Notes under the pieces: generated by a model
Seen by the model: the letters and a program-made list of their open reading frames with translations, nothing else
What the model was told of the DNA's origin: nothing
Database searches by the model: none
DNA from: Symsagittifera roscoffensis
Taxonomy: Eukaryota > Xenacoelomorpha > Acoela > Convolutidae
Assembly (NCBI RefSeq): GCF_963678635.1
Contig: NC_087064.1
Location: 1,797,926-1,861,925, forward strand
Reading direction: 5' to 3'
Length of the DNA stretch: 64,000 nucleotides
Shown: positions 21,801 through 33,800 of the stretch, one piece after another
Layout of the letters: the number at the start of each line of letters is the position of its first letter
Position numbering within the stretch: the stretch's first letter is position 1
Program-made: the position numbers and the translations under genes

Positions 21801-24800
21801 GGGCAAACGTTTAAGTGCCCTTTCGTAAATGTATTTCCGCATTTCATGCATGAGTTACTCCTTTCGATGTTTAAGCTTGGTTCTTTTTTTGATATGATTG
21901 TGGTTAATAAAAGATTTAAAAGTTGTCCCGTTGGTCGATGACCGTGACATATTTGTCAGTTTCTGGTGGTTAAAATATCCTTTTTCATCGATTAGGGCTT
22001 GATTAAGTGCTTCCGACGGGCTTATGGTAGCTGAAAGTAGCTTCCTCTGGGTGTCTGTGTTCTTCATATTGCAAATGAAGATATCCCTTATCCATTCTGC
22101 CTCGTCGGATTCCTTGATGTTGCACGTGCTGGCTAGGTCCGTCAGTGCTCCCCAGAATTGTTCGTACGACTCACGATCTTTTTGTTTTCGATTTAGAAGT
22201 TTATATCTTTCGAACGTAGTATTGGGCGGTTTGTTAAATGCTGCGTCTAGTAGAGTCCAGAACTCAGAGAACGATATTGCTAGAATCTTGACTCTCGGGT
22301 TCTTTTGTGTAAAAACTCTTTTTCCTTCGCTCCCTAGGGCTAAAAATAAAATTGATCGCAGTTTCTTGTCCGCCTCCGTTCGTCTCATTCCATTAAAATA
22401 TTTTTCTCTTCGTTGATCCGTTTCTCTTCTGCGGATTCGTACTGTTTCATTGTGCTTTTGTTCCTGCTCTCTCTGTTGGCTTTTTCCGCGTCCGACTCGC
22501 TGCCTGTCGCCTGTTCCAAAATTGGAATTTGCGTCTCCGGTATCTCTGGTCCATGTAGGCTCTCTAAATCCAGATTTTCTTTCGCAATGATCGCCAATTG
22601 GAATTGGTCGCTCTATTGGGTCCAGGCATGCGGTGGCTCTAGGGTGTGATTAGGCCAAAAGGGGGGAATTCCACGCACGTTCGAATCATATGACTGCGCC
22701 ATAATAAACTATTCTAATTCTAAGTGTCTATGTACAAGGTATGTACATAAGCTTAATTGTTAAAACGATAAAAGGAAGTAGTTGAATTAAGACGTTAAAA
22801 AGGACAACTGAACTTCCGTTCATATCGACCGATGGTCGTAACTAAACTGGTATTAATTAAAATACCGAAGGTCATTATAACAAACTAAAAACAAATCACA
22901 ACAAGCGGTACATTATGTACCGGTACGTACTAGTACATGTTTTGATACCTTAGAAATGGATATTTTCATGAAGGAAATTTCATTCGGAATGTATATTGAG
23001 ACAATTCATTTCATTAACATCATCAAGTAGAACAGAGTTAATGTAAATACAAGTCAACTTTTCGATTCTGTAGCACTGAACGCGATTTCGTTTCTTGGAG
23101 TGTAGAAAGTCCAGTATGTTCTAAGTTTTTTTACTGGCTGCGTTTGAAGGCGGAATACTGAAAACATGAATAGCAATTTTTCCTAGTTTAGGACTACGTA
23201 GTAACCCCGAACAACTCGCTTTTTCTTTCATCTTTCATAGTAACAAACTCTGATAAATAGGAGTTGAGTTTGCTATTAAAGATTTCAAACTCCTCCACAT
23301 TGGTGTAAAAAACACTGCCGTATTTTCGTAAGTGGCGTATGGTGACGACTCTATCTATTCCTACCATTCGGTTCTGAAGAATGTTTTTCGGTCTAAGACT
23401 GTACGCGAAAACCATCGACTCGGTATGCAGAAAGTTCCGCCGCTTTTCAACCAACTTGACGTATATTGCACGATCAGTATGGTCAGTCAACTTTTCGTAG
23501 TGGTCCATGATTTTTCGGTCCATGATTTTTGAAATCGATTTCTTAAAGAATATATTTTTTTTTCGCGTTTTTCGTTTTTAATTAGAGCTCTGAATAAACA
23601 GAATATGAATCAATGTTTACTGCCTGAAACGTTTTCGGTTAACTTTGATCATCAGCATTTAAATCTGAAACATGAGCAAATGTAACAAAACATCAAAAAT
23701 CAAACAAAAAGCAACCTGGAATGCGAAATAGCACCATTGTGGAAAATCTAACGTGACGAGGAAACCTCACAACTACTAAAGAAACAGTTATACCCTGATG
23801 GTCAGGTAGCGCTGGCGCTACTCCTCCCGGGTGTTGAGATGTGGTTTCAGGCGGTCGATGTGCAGCGCTTCCAATGTTAATAGCATGGAAGATTCTGAAT
23901 TTGTCGATAATTGATTACTCAAATTCGTTGAGACCACCACAATTGTTCAGATGACTCACCACAGGCGTCGTTGCAACGAAATGTTCAGCTGAGCGGGTTT
24001 TGAAGTGTCAAATATGTGGCCGACATCGCAGGCAGAACAACCTGTTCATACGATAACGAAACCATATAACGCATGCAGGTATATTAATACCCTTAGATAA
24101 GAATCCAGGAGTAAGACTAGAGTTGGCAATGAACTAGTACCACCTAAAAGCGGAGCATTATGTACTGGTACGTACTAGTACATGTACTGATACCTTAGAA
24201 AATGGATATTTTCATGAAGGAAATTTCATTCGGAATATATATTGAGACATTTCATTTCATTAACATCATCAAGTAGAACAGAGTTAATGTAAATAAAAGT
24301 CAACTTTTGATTCTGAAGCACTCAAGGCGATTTCGTTTCTTGGAGTGTAGAAAGTCCAGTATGTTCCAAGTTTTTTCACTGGCTGCGTTTGAAGGCGGAA
24401 TACTGAAAACACGAAAAGCATTTTTTCCCAGTTTAGGAATACGCAGTAACCAAAAAAAAAACTCGCTTTTTCTCTCATCGTTCATAGTAACAAACTCTGA
24501 TAAATAGGAGTTGAGTTTGCTATTGAAGGTTTCAAACTCCTCCACATCGGGGTTAAAAACACTGCCGTATTTTCTTAAGTGGCGTATGGAGTCGACTCTC
24601 TCTGTTCCTACCATTCGGTCCTGAAGAATGTTTTTCGGTGTATGAATGTACGCAAAACCCATTAACTCGGTATGCGTTTGAAAGTTTCACCGCTTTTTAA
24701 CCAACTTGACGTAAATTGCTTGATCAATTGGGTCCGTCAACTTTTCGTAGTGGTCCATGAGTTTTCGGAACTTCTTAAAGATAATTGAAAGGTCGGACGA

Positions 24801-27800
24801 TTCTTTCTCAAGCTTTCCTATTATCTTGGTTGGATATTCGATCGGTCTGCTAGCTTCTTAACACGAGTCCAAAATTCAGCATTTCAAATCAGGTTCACAA
24901 ACGCATCTCGTTTGACAATTTGGGTTTGTCTCACATTTTGAAGAACTGACTCCATTGTTAATAAAGACAGGGCAGCCCTTGATTCCAGTAAAAATTTTTA
25001 AAAATTGAATATCGTTCTTTTCTTTCTGTAAAGCTGTAATTTTGTCTACCCACATATCTACTCTTTGTACGTTCACTAGCTCTTCATCCGTTGCTTGAAT
25101 TTTTGCTTTCTTGGCGATTTGTGGTTCATTGGTAGACACCGAAATTATCGCCGAGTTCTTGAAGAAGCCATTTGTTCCGGTGCCTGCCCTCTGCAGCTTC
25201 CGCCCCTTTTATGACTCTCCAGCTTTTGTTTTGACCAGAAAACCGATATTCCACTTACTCTGCGTTTGCCATATCGGTTGGATCCCTTATCTCGATGTGA
25301 ACCCCCTGCGTCTGTGAACTTCAAAAGCGCATCAGTTGTAGAGGAGCGCTGACGGAACCCGAATTAATTTTCAGAAATAAAACTATTTTCGCTTAAATAA
25401 AGAACCATCTGTTTTCGTAGTAACCGTTCTATGACTTTTGAGAGAATTGGAGTTAAAGATATTGTAGTTTTTTGTCGATTATGTTAAGTTTCGTTATAAT
25501 GAACGAAAATTTTTCAGATGGCTTTTTCTCCACATCGCAATTTGTTAAATTATCAATGTGCATTTTGTAAAATATCCAGCTTTGACATCTCTTTCAAAAA
25601 CGCCAGTTTACGTTCTGCTTAATTGCTTAACGAAAAATTGAACAGTTATTGATAGACAATCAAAGCATTGCTATTGGCTAAGATGGCTATTGTTCACGTG
25701 GTTTTGGTTCAAGGAAATCATAGGCTTCAAGTGTGGTTTCATTGCCCGGAACATTGGAAATGGAGAGGAACTTTTGTCTTCGGGTGTATTGTAGTTTTTT
25801 CAGTCATGATTCAAAAGAGGGAAAGAACATGCAAAATAAGGTACCATATTCAGTCATGACTCAAAAGACATTTTGAAAAATTACAATTAACGTAAAAATG
25901 TCCTTGTGTTGAGAAAAGCCGGCTTGAAATTTTTGAATTTTAGTCTAATTTCGAGCAAGTAAAGCGTGCGGGTAATTTTTGTCTTCTGAAAATTGGTCAT
26001 TCGCAAAGAAAATTTGGTTTTACTTAAATTGAAACTAGTTTGGAAGTTTCAATTAGCGCATCCTTCCAAAAAACTTTTTGTCGATTATGCCCAATTTACT
26101 AACGTTCTACGCGCTCGTTTACTTCTCTCACACCGCGCGCAAAAAAAAGTACTCTAAATATCTTTTTGTAGTTTTTGTTGAAGTTTTTTATGTGGTCAGA
26201 ACATTCTGTGCTGGGTGCACAGCAACCGGCTATCTTTATTTATGACTTATTTTTCGGGGCGTGTTGAAAAATTTTCTCTTAATGTGAAAAAACTGGTCTT
26301 TTTATATTCGCTTTACTAGTTTTTTTACTTTAAATGTTTACTTTCGAGTTCGGTTTTGTATCTGACACGTTTTTTAATCAATAATTTTTCAAGAAACTAG
26401 TTGTTCATTTTCCGTGGCGTACTTCAGAGTTGATTTTTTTTCAGTGAAATCGGAGATTGCTTCCGCTACTTGTCTACCGATGAATCTTGTCGAAGTATAG
26501 TGTTCAGTGGAATTGGAAAACACTTCTCTGCAGGTGAGCAGACTACCATATTTGGCACATCTCTCCAAGATTCAAGCCAAATTTTAAGCCTGAAAAACTG
26601 GAGCAACCGAATTATGACTATTTATTTGAACTCGACTTAAAGCGCTTGGAAATGAAATTGGTGTTTCGATTTGTAAATATTTTTGATCTTGAAGTTCTTC
26701 GCAATATATTGGACGCAAATTAAGGGTCGGTTTAGTTGTTTATGAACATCCAGTTTCAACACGCTCTGAAAACTCAAGTTTAGGTTTACTCCCAAGTTTT
26801 AACGACTTTAAAACTTGATGATAGTGGTGACTTTAACGATTCCGTTGATCCCTCAAACAGTAAGTTTTAATTTCGAAAAGGTTAGTCTGCAATTTGTTTT
26901 CAGGAATTGACCTGACTGACTTCATGCAAAATATTGCGGGGTCAATGGCGAAGAAAAGTGACGTGGGAAGACGAGCATTTTTAGCCGAGGCAATCGTCAA
27001 AAAGTTCCAAGATGACATCACAGCCCTCGAACTGGTATAGTATAGTTCATTGAATTCTAGTTCATTCTCGTCATGCTGGTTGATTGGTTAATCGTAGACT
27101 AGACTTTTTACTGCTCATCTGGTTGAGAGTTTGAAGAAACTTGAGCACTTGCTGTATGGTAATAACATATATGGCAGAAAAATCAGAGCCAGAAATAGAA
27201 GTATGCAATAAGATTTGTGGAAGTGTTTGAATCAACGTAAACTCGAAGCGATTGGGAAAGATTTCATCCGTGAAATTAAAACAAACAAATCCGCTTTGTA
27301 TCACATAAAGGAAGATAATTCAAAAGTTTTAGATTTTTGCTGCTTCTGGAACCCACATTTATTTTAACGGCTAACTTCAGTGGCCATGTTTGGCCTAGGA
27401 GTCAATGAATGTGAGGACACATATTTAGGTTGTATGGCTTTTTCAAACAAAATGTTGCATTTAATTTTTAAGGTTTCTCAAGGGAATGAAAAAATATACT
27501 TCGATGTAGTTTTCTTAAATTGGGTTAGTTTTAGCGGAAAGTGTCGATTTTGCATGTTTTTGAAATTTAAACAGCTTAAGTTGGTTCAACTTAAAGTTTG
27601 AAAATATAGGAAAATTCTGATTGCATGGGTTCGTTGACACATGTCCAACAGCCTTTTCTGTTGCCTTTGTTTCATGTTTTACACCCAATGTTGTTTTAGT
27701 GCAACAAACCCGTGATAGCTGCAATACACAATGGCTGCATTGGAGCAGGTAATTTTTTTCAACCGCAAACCATGCGAAATTTGTCAAATGGCGTTTTAAA

Positions 27801-30800
27801 TTATTGAATAAAAAAGGTTTTCCGGAAATTACAAAAGAAAATCTAAGCATACTGTTATTTAGTACCGAAATTGTAAAGCTAGCCAAAAGAGGTAAATTCC
27901 TAAAAAGGTCCAAAAAAAGTTTTAATTCATAGCTCGGAATTGAAAGATGAGTTGGCGAACTTTCAAAATGTGTCTTTGTGGTCGAAATGCACTTTGCCCC
28001 CACCCCACTCCCTCAGCACTTTTCTTTTTATGAAATCAGGCAAAAATTTACACGAAAATTTTTCAAACATGCAGAATATTTCTGGTGAAAGTAATGGAGC
28101 AGTTCGTCTGTTTAGGTCTTAATTTGGTGACGGCCTGTGACGTTCGTTACTGCAGCTCCGACGCCTGGTTTCAACTGAAGGAGGTTGACATAGGCATTGC
28201 TGCAGATGTCGGAGTATTGCAAAGGATGCCCAGGATAGTTGCAAATGACAGGCAAGCAGATCGTTTTCAAACATGCAATTAAGGTTTCCTTGCGTTCCTC
28301 AACATTTTTTCAGCTGCCTTTTGGTTTTAGTTTTGTAATTATATAGCATCAATTTGTGATTTATCCGCAGACTAGGTGTGTTGCGAGCCAGGGGCGGATC
28401 TAGGATTTTCTCGAGGGGGAAATTTTACGAAAATTTTGTCGACCTTTTTTGGGTAGAGCAAATTGATTTGTTTAGAGCGGCTCCTATAACATTAAAAAGA
28501 CCCGCTCTCATACAAAGTTAGTATATATTGGTGCCTTATGAAAAATTTTGGGGTTTGTTGGCCTAAAATGAATGTCATAAAATAATTCCAAAGGGGGACC
28601 CTTTGGTTGGTGAGTGGGTCGAATATCTGAGGGGGGCGCTATTTTACGCTTTTTGGACGCTATGTTTACCCTTGCGATAAGCAAGGGCGTTGCAATCGGG
28701 TATTAGACTTTTTTCCAGTAACTAACCTTGTTCACAGAATGGTCAAAATTAGAAATGGTAATTTTTGGTTTAGTTCTTATTTAATTAAAATTCTTTGCTT
28801 GTCGGGCATACTTGGTCTGGAGGTAACAATTACGTCTAGAGAGGCAGATGACTTGAGTTTGAATATGACAGGACCTGTTTTTTTTTCAAACGGGAAATAT
28901 TCTGTTTCAAAAAAATTGCCGGCTTGTTCTTTGTCTGCTCAAGTTTTGTCGGCTTAGTTACACCTTAGAATTGTTTTTTAATGTACGCAATTTATATTGT
29001 AATTTTTTTGACATTCGTAATTTTATTTTATGACATTCGTATTTTTCATTTTCATTTTTGTTTTCACTTAAAAGCTTTTGTTCTGCCCAAATGATTACTG
29101 CTTATATTTTATCGACTTGTGACTCATCTTTGAGTAGTTTCAAGGGAAACATAAAGTTAATGCTCCCCTGTGGTTGGCACAAAATGCTAAAAATTTTAAT
29201 AGAATTAATCGTTTATCATGACAACAATTATTTTAAGACCTAAACAGACTAATTGCTCCATTACTTTAACCAGAAAGTTTATCATGACAACAATTTTTTT
29301 CTTTTTATTTTTGTTCCGCTTGATAGCTTTCGACCTACAAGAAATCGGCGTAATGGCATCATATTGCGTCTTTCAGCGAGCGAAAAAAGGTGGTATGTGC
29401 GTGTGTTTTTGAGGGTGAGGTGACTTGATGAATTTTAAAAGTCGAATTAATGATGCTATATTTTGAAATTGGGGTTGCCTTATCATAATAGTGCGACTGA
29501 TCAAAGGCTTTTGAAATTTCAAAATTTCACGAAAAATTTGATCGCAAAAGGTCACGAAAAATTTGATCGACATGTAATTTCGCAAGTGGTTCGAAAGTTG
29601 AAGTTTTCCAAAATCGAAAGTTGAAGTTGTCGAAAGTTGAATTTTTCCAAAAAATAAGTCATGTTTTTTCTTTTGCGTTCATTGACTCTTATCCAACTGT
29701 CTGTTTTGCTATGCTTTATTCATGCGTTTGTTTAAGAATAGATGAATGTAGTTCAGACACTTATATATAGGCGCGATCTTTTTTTTCGTTTTTTGTAGGA
29801 AAAGTCCACTAGAACAGCAAAAATGTAAAGATCGAGTTCTAATTTCGAAGATGGAATTTAATCATCAGATTAATCAGCGAGATAAAAATTTCACTTATTG
29901 ATCCAGTTTTCTTAAATTGGGTTAATTTTATCGAAAAAGAGTCGAACATAAATTGTTCATGGAATTCAAAGAGCTTTAATGGCATTTGTTTTTTCTTCAA
30001 AATTCGAAGTTATTAATCTTTCCTACTGACAGTTGGTTATGTTTCCAAATTTCTGTTGGCTCAGTTTCGGATTTTCGGAAACCTAATAGTATCGCTTGGT
30101 TTTGTTTTGACTATGTTTTTTTGGTTATGGTTTGCTCCATGAAATGGCGTTAATACAATGTCATCACACAATCTAGCAGCTAAATGTGCACTTGAACTTA
30201 CAAAACCTATCTTTGTTTCAGCTTCATGAGAGAAATTTCGTACACTGCCAGAAAAGTGACAAGTGATGAAGCCTTGAAAGAAGGACTGGTATCTCGAGTA
30301 CTTGTTGATAAAGAATCCACCATGAATGAGGCTGTCAAACTTGCGGAAACTATAGCTGCCAAGAGTCCAGTGGCTGTACAGGGCACCAAAAGAGCCTTAG
30401 TCTATGCCAGAGATCACTCAGTTCAACAATCACTAGATCAAGTGGTAAGCTGTTTAAACAGTTACTGCAGCTCTCAAGTTCCTGGCCTTGCTAAATAACT
30501 GGTCCAAATACACTTTTGGAGATGCAGTCGGTACGGGTTGAAGTGTTAATCATTTCAGTTTTTTCTGGTGCTTAATTATCGAGAGAGTCAATGTAATCAG
30601 ATCATTAGGGGTTTATAAGTTGTGAAATCAATCATCAGGGGTCTTTTACTTATCTTCGGATGGGATGTGATTGTTCACTATAAATTCTTATTTTGTGATA
30701 ACTTTTGCTGAAACAGATACGATGACTGAAAAATAATGCTCGCAAGCTTTCCAGAGCCAATTTAGTTAGGAAAAAGGTTTTTGAGTAATGAACGTAGTGA

Positions 30801-33800
30801 AGACTCTTTTATAGGTCTTGCTATTTTTTTAAATTTTTTTTTTCACGCTCAATTTTAAATTTTTCTGTTTGACTTGTGATTTATTTTTAAGTCTCTTATA
30901 ACTACAGATGTGCATTCATACCTTTTGATGCATTAATGAATGCATTTAGCTATAATGAATGCACTTCAGTTCAACTCAAATTATTTTCTTGAAAGGTAGG
31001 CAAATTGCGAAAGTTACGAGAGCAGAAATGGCCCAAACAACGCGGTGAATGGGTTTCAATTTAGCGAATGGAAATCTAGCGAAAATGGGTTTCAATTTCT
31101 AAATTTCAAAGCGGAATATAAAATTTACGAATTTCGTAGTCAGGAAGTTTTTCATTTTTTCGTAGCCTACTTTTTCACAGACTTGATTTTGTGTTTTTTT
31201 TTTGCATATTCAAAACTTTTTTCCCGCTTTTTGCGGGTGCTCGTGAAAAATAGCTTCGAGCCTGTGTAATTTTATCTCCCTGTGTCCATAGTAGTGTTAA
31301 GCTCCGATTCGCTTCAGGCTTCTATGTGATAATTCGAACTATCAAGATGTGCGAAAAGACGTGAACAGTTTCTAGTTTCGATACTGAATTTTGTTTTCAG
31401 ATTTTGCAACAGAATAAAAAATTTACGCGTTGATCCAGTGTTTTTTTAATTGGGTTAGCGTTGTCAAAAAAGCGCCCACCATGAACAGTTATTGAAATTT
31501 AAGGAGTTTTAACGTGGTTTATTTGTTTTCTTTGAAATTTTAGATATATTCAAAACATTTTTGAGTTTCTATAAGTTTTCCTACACAACGAGCTAGCGAG
31601 CGTAGTGTAATAATGTGAATCTATATTTGTCCAACCTAAGTCGCAAATAAAATTGCTAATTCGGTGACACTTTCACTATAATTACGATCTGTAGCTGTGT
31701 AAGTTTCATAGCGACTGTTTTCGGCTTTATTGGTGGCTAGTGCTGGAAAATTTTCAAGCGATCATAGCACAGATGGAAGGGAATGAAACTCCTATGCACA
31801 GGTCGGAGGCTCGATGCGCAAAGAGCTTAAATTTAGTTTTATTTGGTGGTATTTTTGCGGTATAGCATTGGCAATTTATTAGCATCTGCAGCTGTTTTTA
31901 TTCGTGGTTAGTGTTACGGTAGTATCAATGGCTCGTGGCGCAGTTGCGAGAACGTGACCTTCCAGATCTTGAGCTAGCAAGTTTGATTCCGACTTATTTC
32001 AAAAATATATATTTTTTAATTTGAGGCTCATTTCTACCTTTTCATATTTTTTTAGAGCTGCATTTTGTTATATCGCTTTTTTGCGAAACGCAGCTTTGCC
32101 TCTGTGTACCCTTTTTCAGTTTTCTGTTGTCTATATTTGTGTTTTCTGTAGGCTAAGAAAATTGCGCATTTTATTGACTTTTTCCAGACTTGATAAAAAT
32201 ATATATATATTGTTTCTAAGAGTAGTAATGAACCTAGTGAAGACATTAAAATATACTTAATTTTGTTTTTATTACAGTTTTCCTTGTGACTTCTTTTCAA
32301 CTTCAATTTATTTCCATTGTTTACACTTCGATCTTTAGTGAGGTACTGCTATGGTACGACTATTCTTTTTTTCTAACCTAAGTCGCAAATATTGGTGTTT
32401 CTTTTGGGGCACCTTTACAGCTTAATAAAAGATTTACCTATTGATCCTGTTTTCTCTAATTAGGTTTATTATATGAAAAAATGTCAATCATAAATTGTTT
32501 AGAAATTCAAAGAGCTTTCAGGCCATCTATTTTTTCTTGGTTTTTTTCAAGTCAGGTTTTCTGTTTTCTTGCGTTCATTGACTCTTTTGTAACTGTCAGT
32601 TGACTATGTTTGGTGAATGTTCAGTTCGCTCGCAGCTTATAGTAAGTCAGGGTTTTTTATGGTGAGCATCCTTAATAATTGTTCTGCAAAATATAGTATA
32701 AGTCCCGAAAATAGGCACATGCGAGTTAAGTTAAACTAAGACGATTCATTCACGAGAGAAAAGACCAACATGAGATGTTCAGCTCCTAAAGGAGAACCAC
32801 TGTTGTGACCCTTAATTAGGACCTACTTTTTAACTGTTATTTTCGTACATCTGGATAATTTTGTGAATATAGTTTTTAAGGGTATTCAAAATCTGTATAG
32901 TAACTTTTGGATGTGCATTTTCACTAATTTAGGCCTCGCGATCATCTCGGCGCTTTTTTTCTCAGCAAACCTCTGAGATTTGGTCATACTCTTTTTTATT
33001 TTAGAGCTATAAAATAGTCTCTCGAAATCGTGGGAGGAGTATTCGCTGATTTTATCAGTTTTTTTAACGCATATGTGTAATGTATTGATGGTTAATCTTT
33101 TTTTTCAGTCAATATGTTTGGTAATTGTGCAGTTCGCTCGCAGCTTATATTAAGTCAGGGTTTTTTTACGGTGAGCATCCTTAATAATTGTTCTGCAAAA
33201 TAAAGTAGAAGTCCCGAGAATAGGCACATGCGAGTTAAGTTAAACTAAGACGATTCATTCACGTGAGAAAAGACCAAGACGAGATGTTCAGCTGCTAACT
33301 GAGAACCACTGTTGTGACCCTTAATTAGAACCTACTTTTTTGGTTATTTTTGTACATCCTGGATAATTTTGTGAATATAGTTTCTAGGAGTTATTCAAAT
33401 TCTGTGTAGTAACTTTTGGATGTGCATTTTCACTAACTGAGGCCTCGAGATCATCTCGGCGCTTTTTTTCTCGGCAAATCTCTGAGATTTGGTCAAACTC
33501 TTTTTAGTTTAGAGCTATAAAATAGTCTCTTGAAACCGTGGGAGGAGTATTCTCTGATTTAATCAGTTTTTTCAAACAAGGATATGTGTAATGTATTGAT
33601 TGTTAATCTTTTTTTTTCAGTCAACCAGCCAGAGGCCTAAGCGGTTAGTTTATTTAAGTTGAGAAGAGCTCACTTAACTGGAGCCATTAAACTATGGCTT
33701 ACTTGCAAGAGCTTGCCTTGCAAATTGCAGCGCACATGCTATTTGAACCCGCAATCATATAGTTGCTGGGCGTTATCACTAATCGGGTACTAGATTTATT

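Larger units (their letters stand above)
16682..22903 (-). mobile_element. Ty3/gypsy LTR retrotransposon, young but disabled copy
   Basis: Complete element of 6,222 bp in minus orientation. It has 201-bp LTRs at both ends (16682-16882 and 22703-22903) differing at one position, and target duplication AGCGGT on both sides. The order on the minus strand is gag, zinc knuckles, protease, RT, RNase H, integrase, C-terminal tail, as in Metaviridae. It carries three nonsense codons and four one-base frame breaks. The near-identical LTRs put the insertion recently, after the array unit it sits in had formed. Confidence 0.96.
22904..24779. repeat. hAT-derived tandem array, right block (rest of unit 8, unit 9)
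   Basis: Continuation of the array after the LTR element. The landmark-to-landmark distance across the insertion (16110 to 23583), less the insert and its target duplication, is about 1245 bp, a normal unit. Unit 9 is the most diverged at its right end, and similarity stops near 24779 inside the transposase segment. Confidence 0.92.

Noticed and set aside
22680..22702. tRNA primer-binding site after the 5' LTR
   Set aside because: The sequence next to the LTR is the gag start codon region; an apparent TGG start did not extend to a plausible tRNA 3' end.
30445..30498. Reading ECH1 exon 6 on to a stop at 30498
   Set aside because: A good GTAAGC donor sits at 30445 and the exon at 37647 supplies the conserved C-terminus in the right phase.
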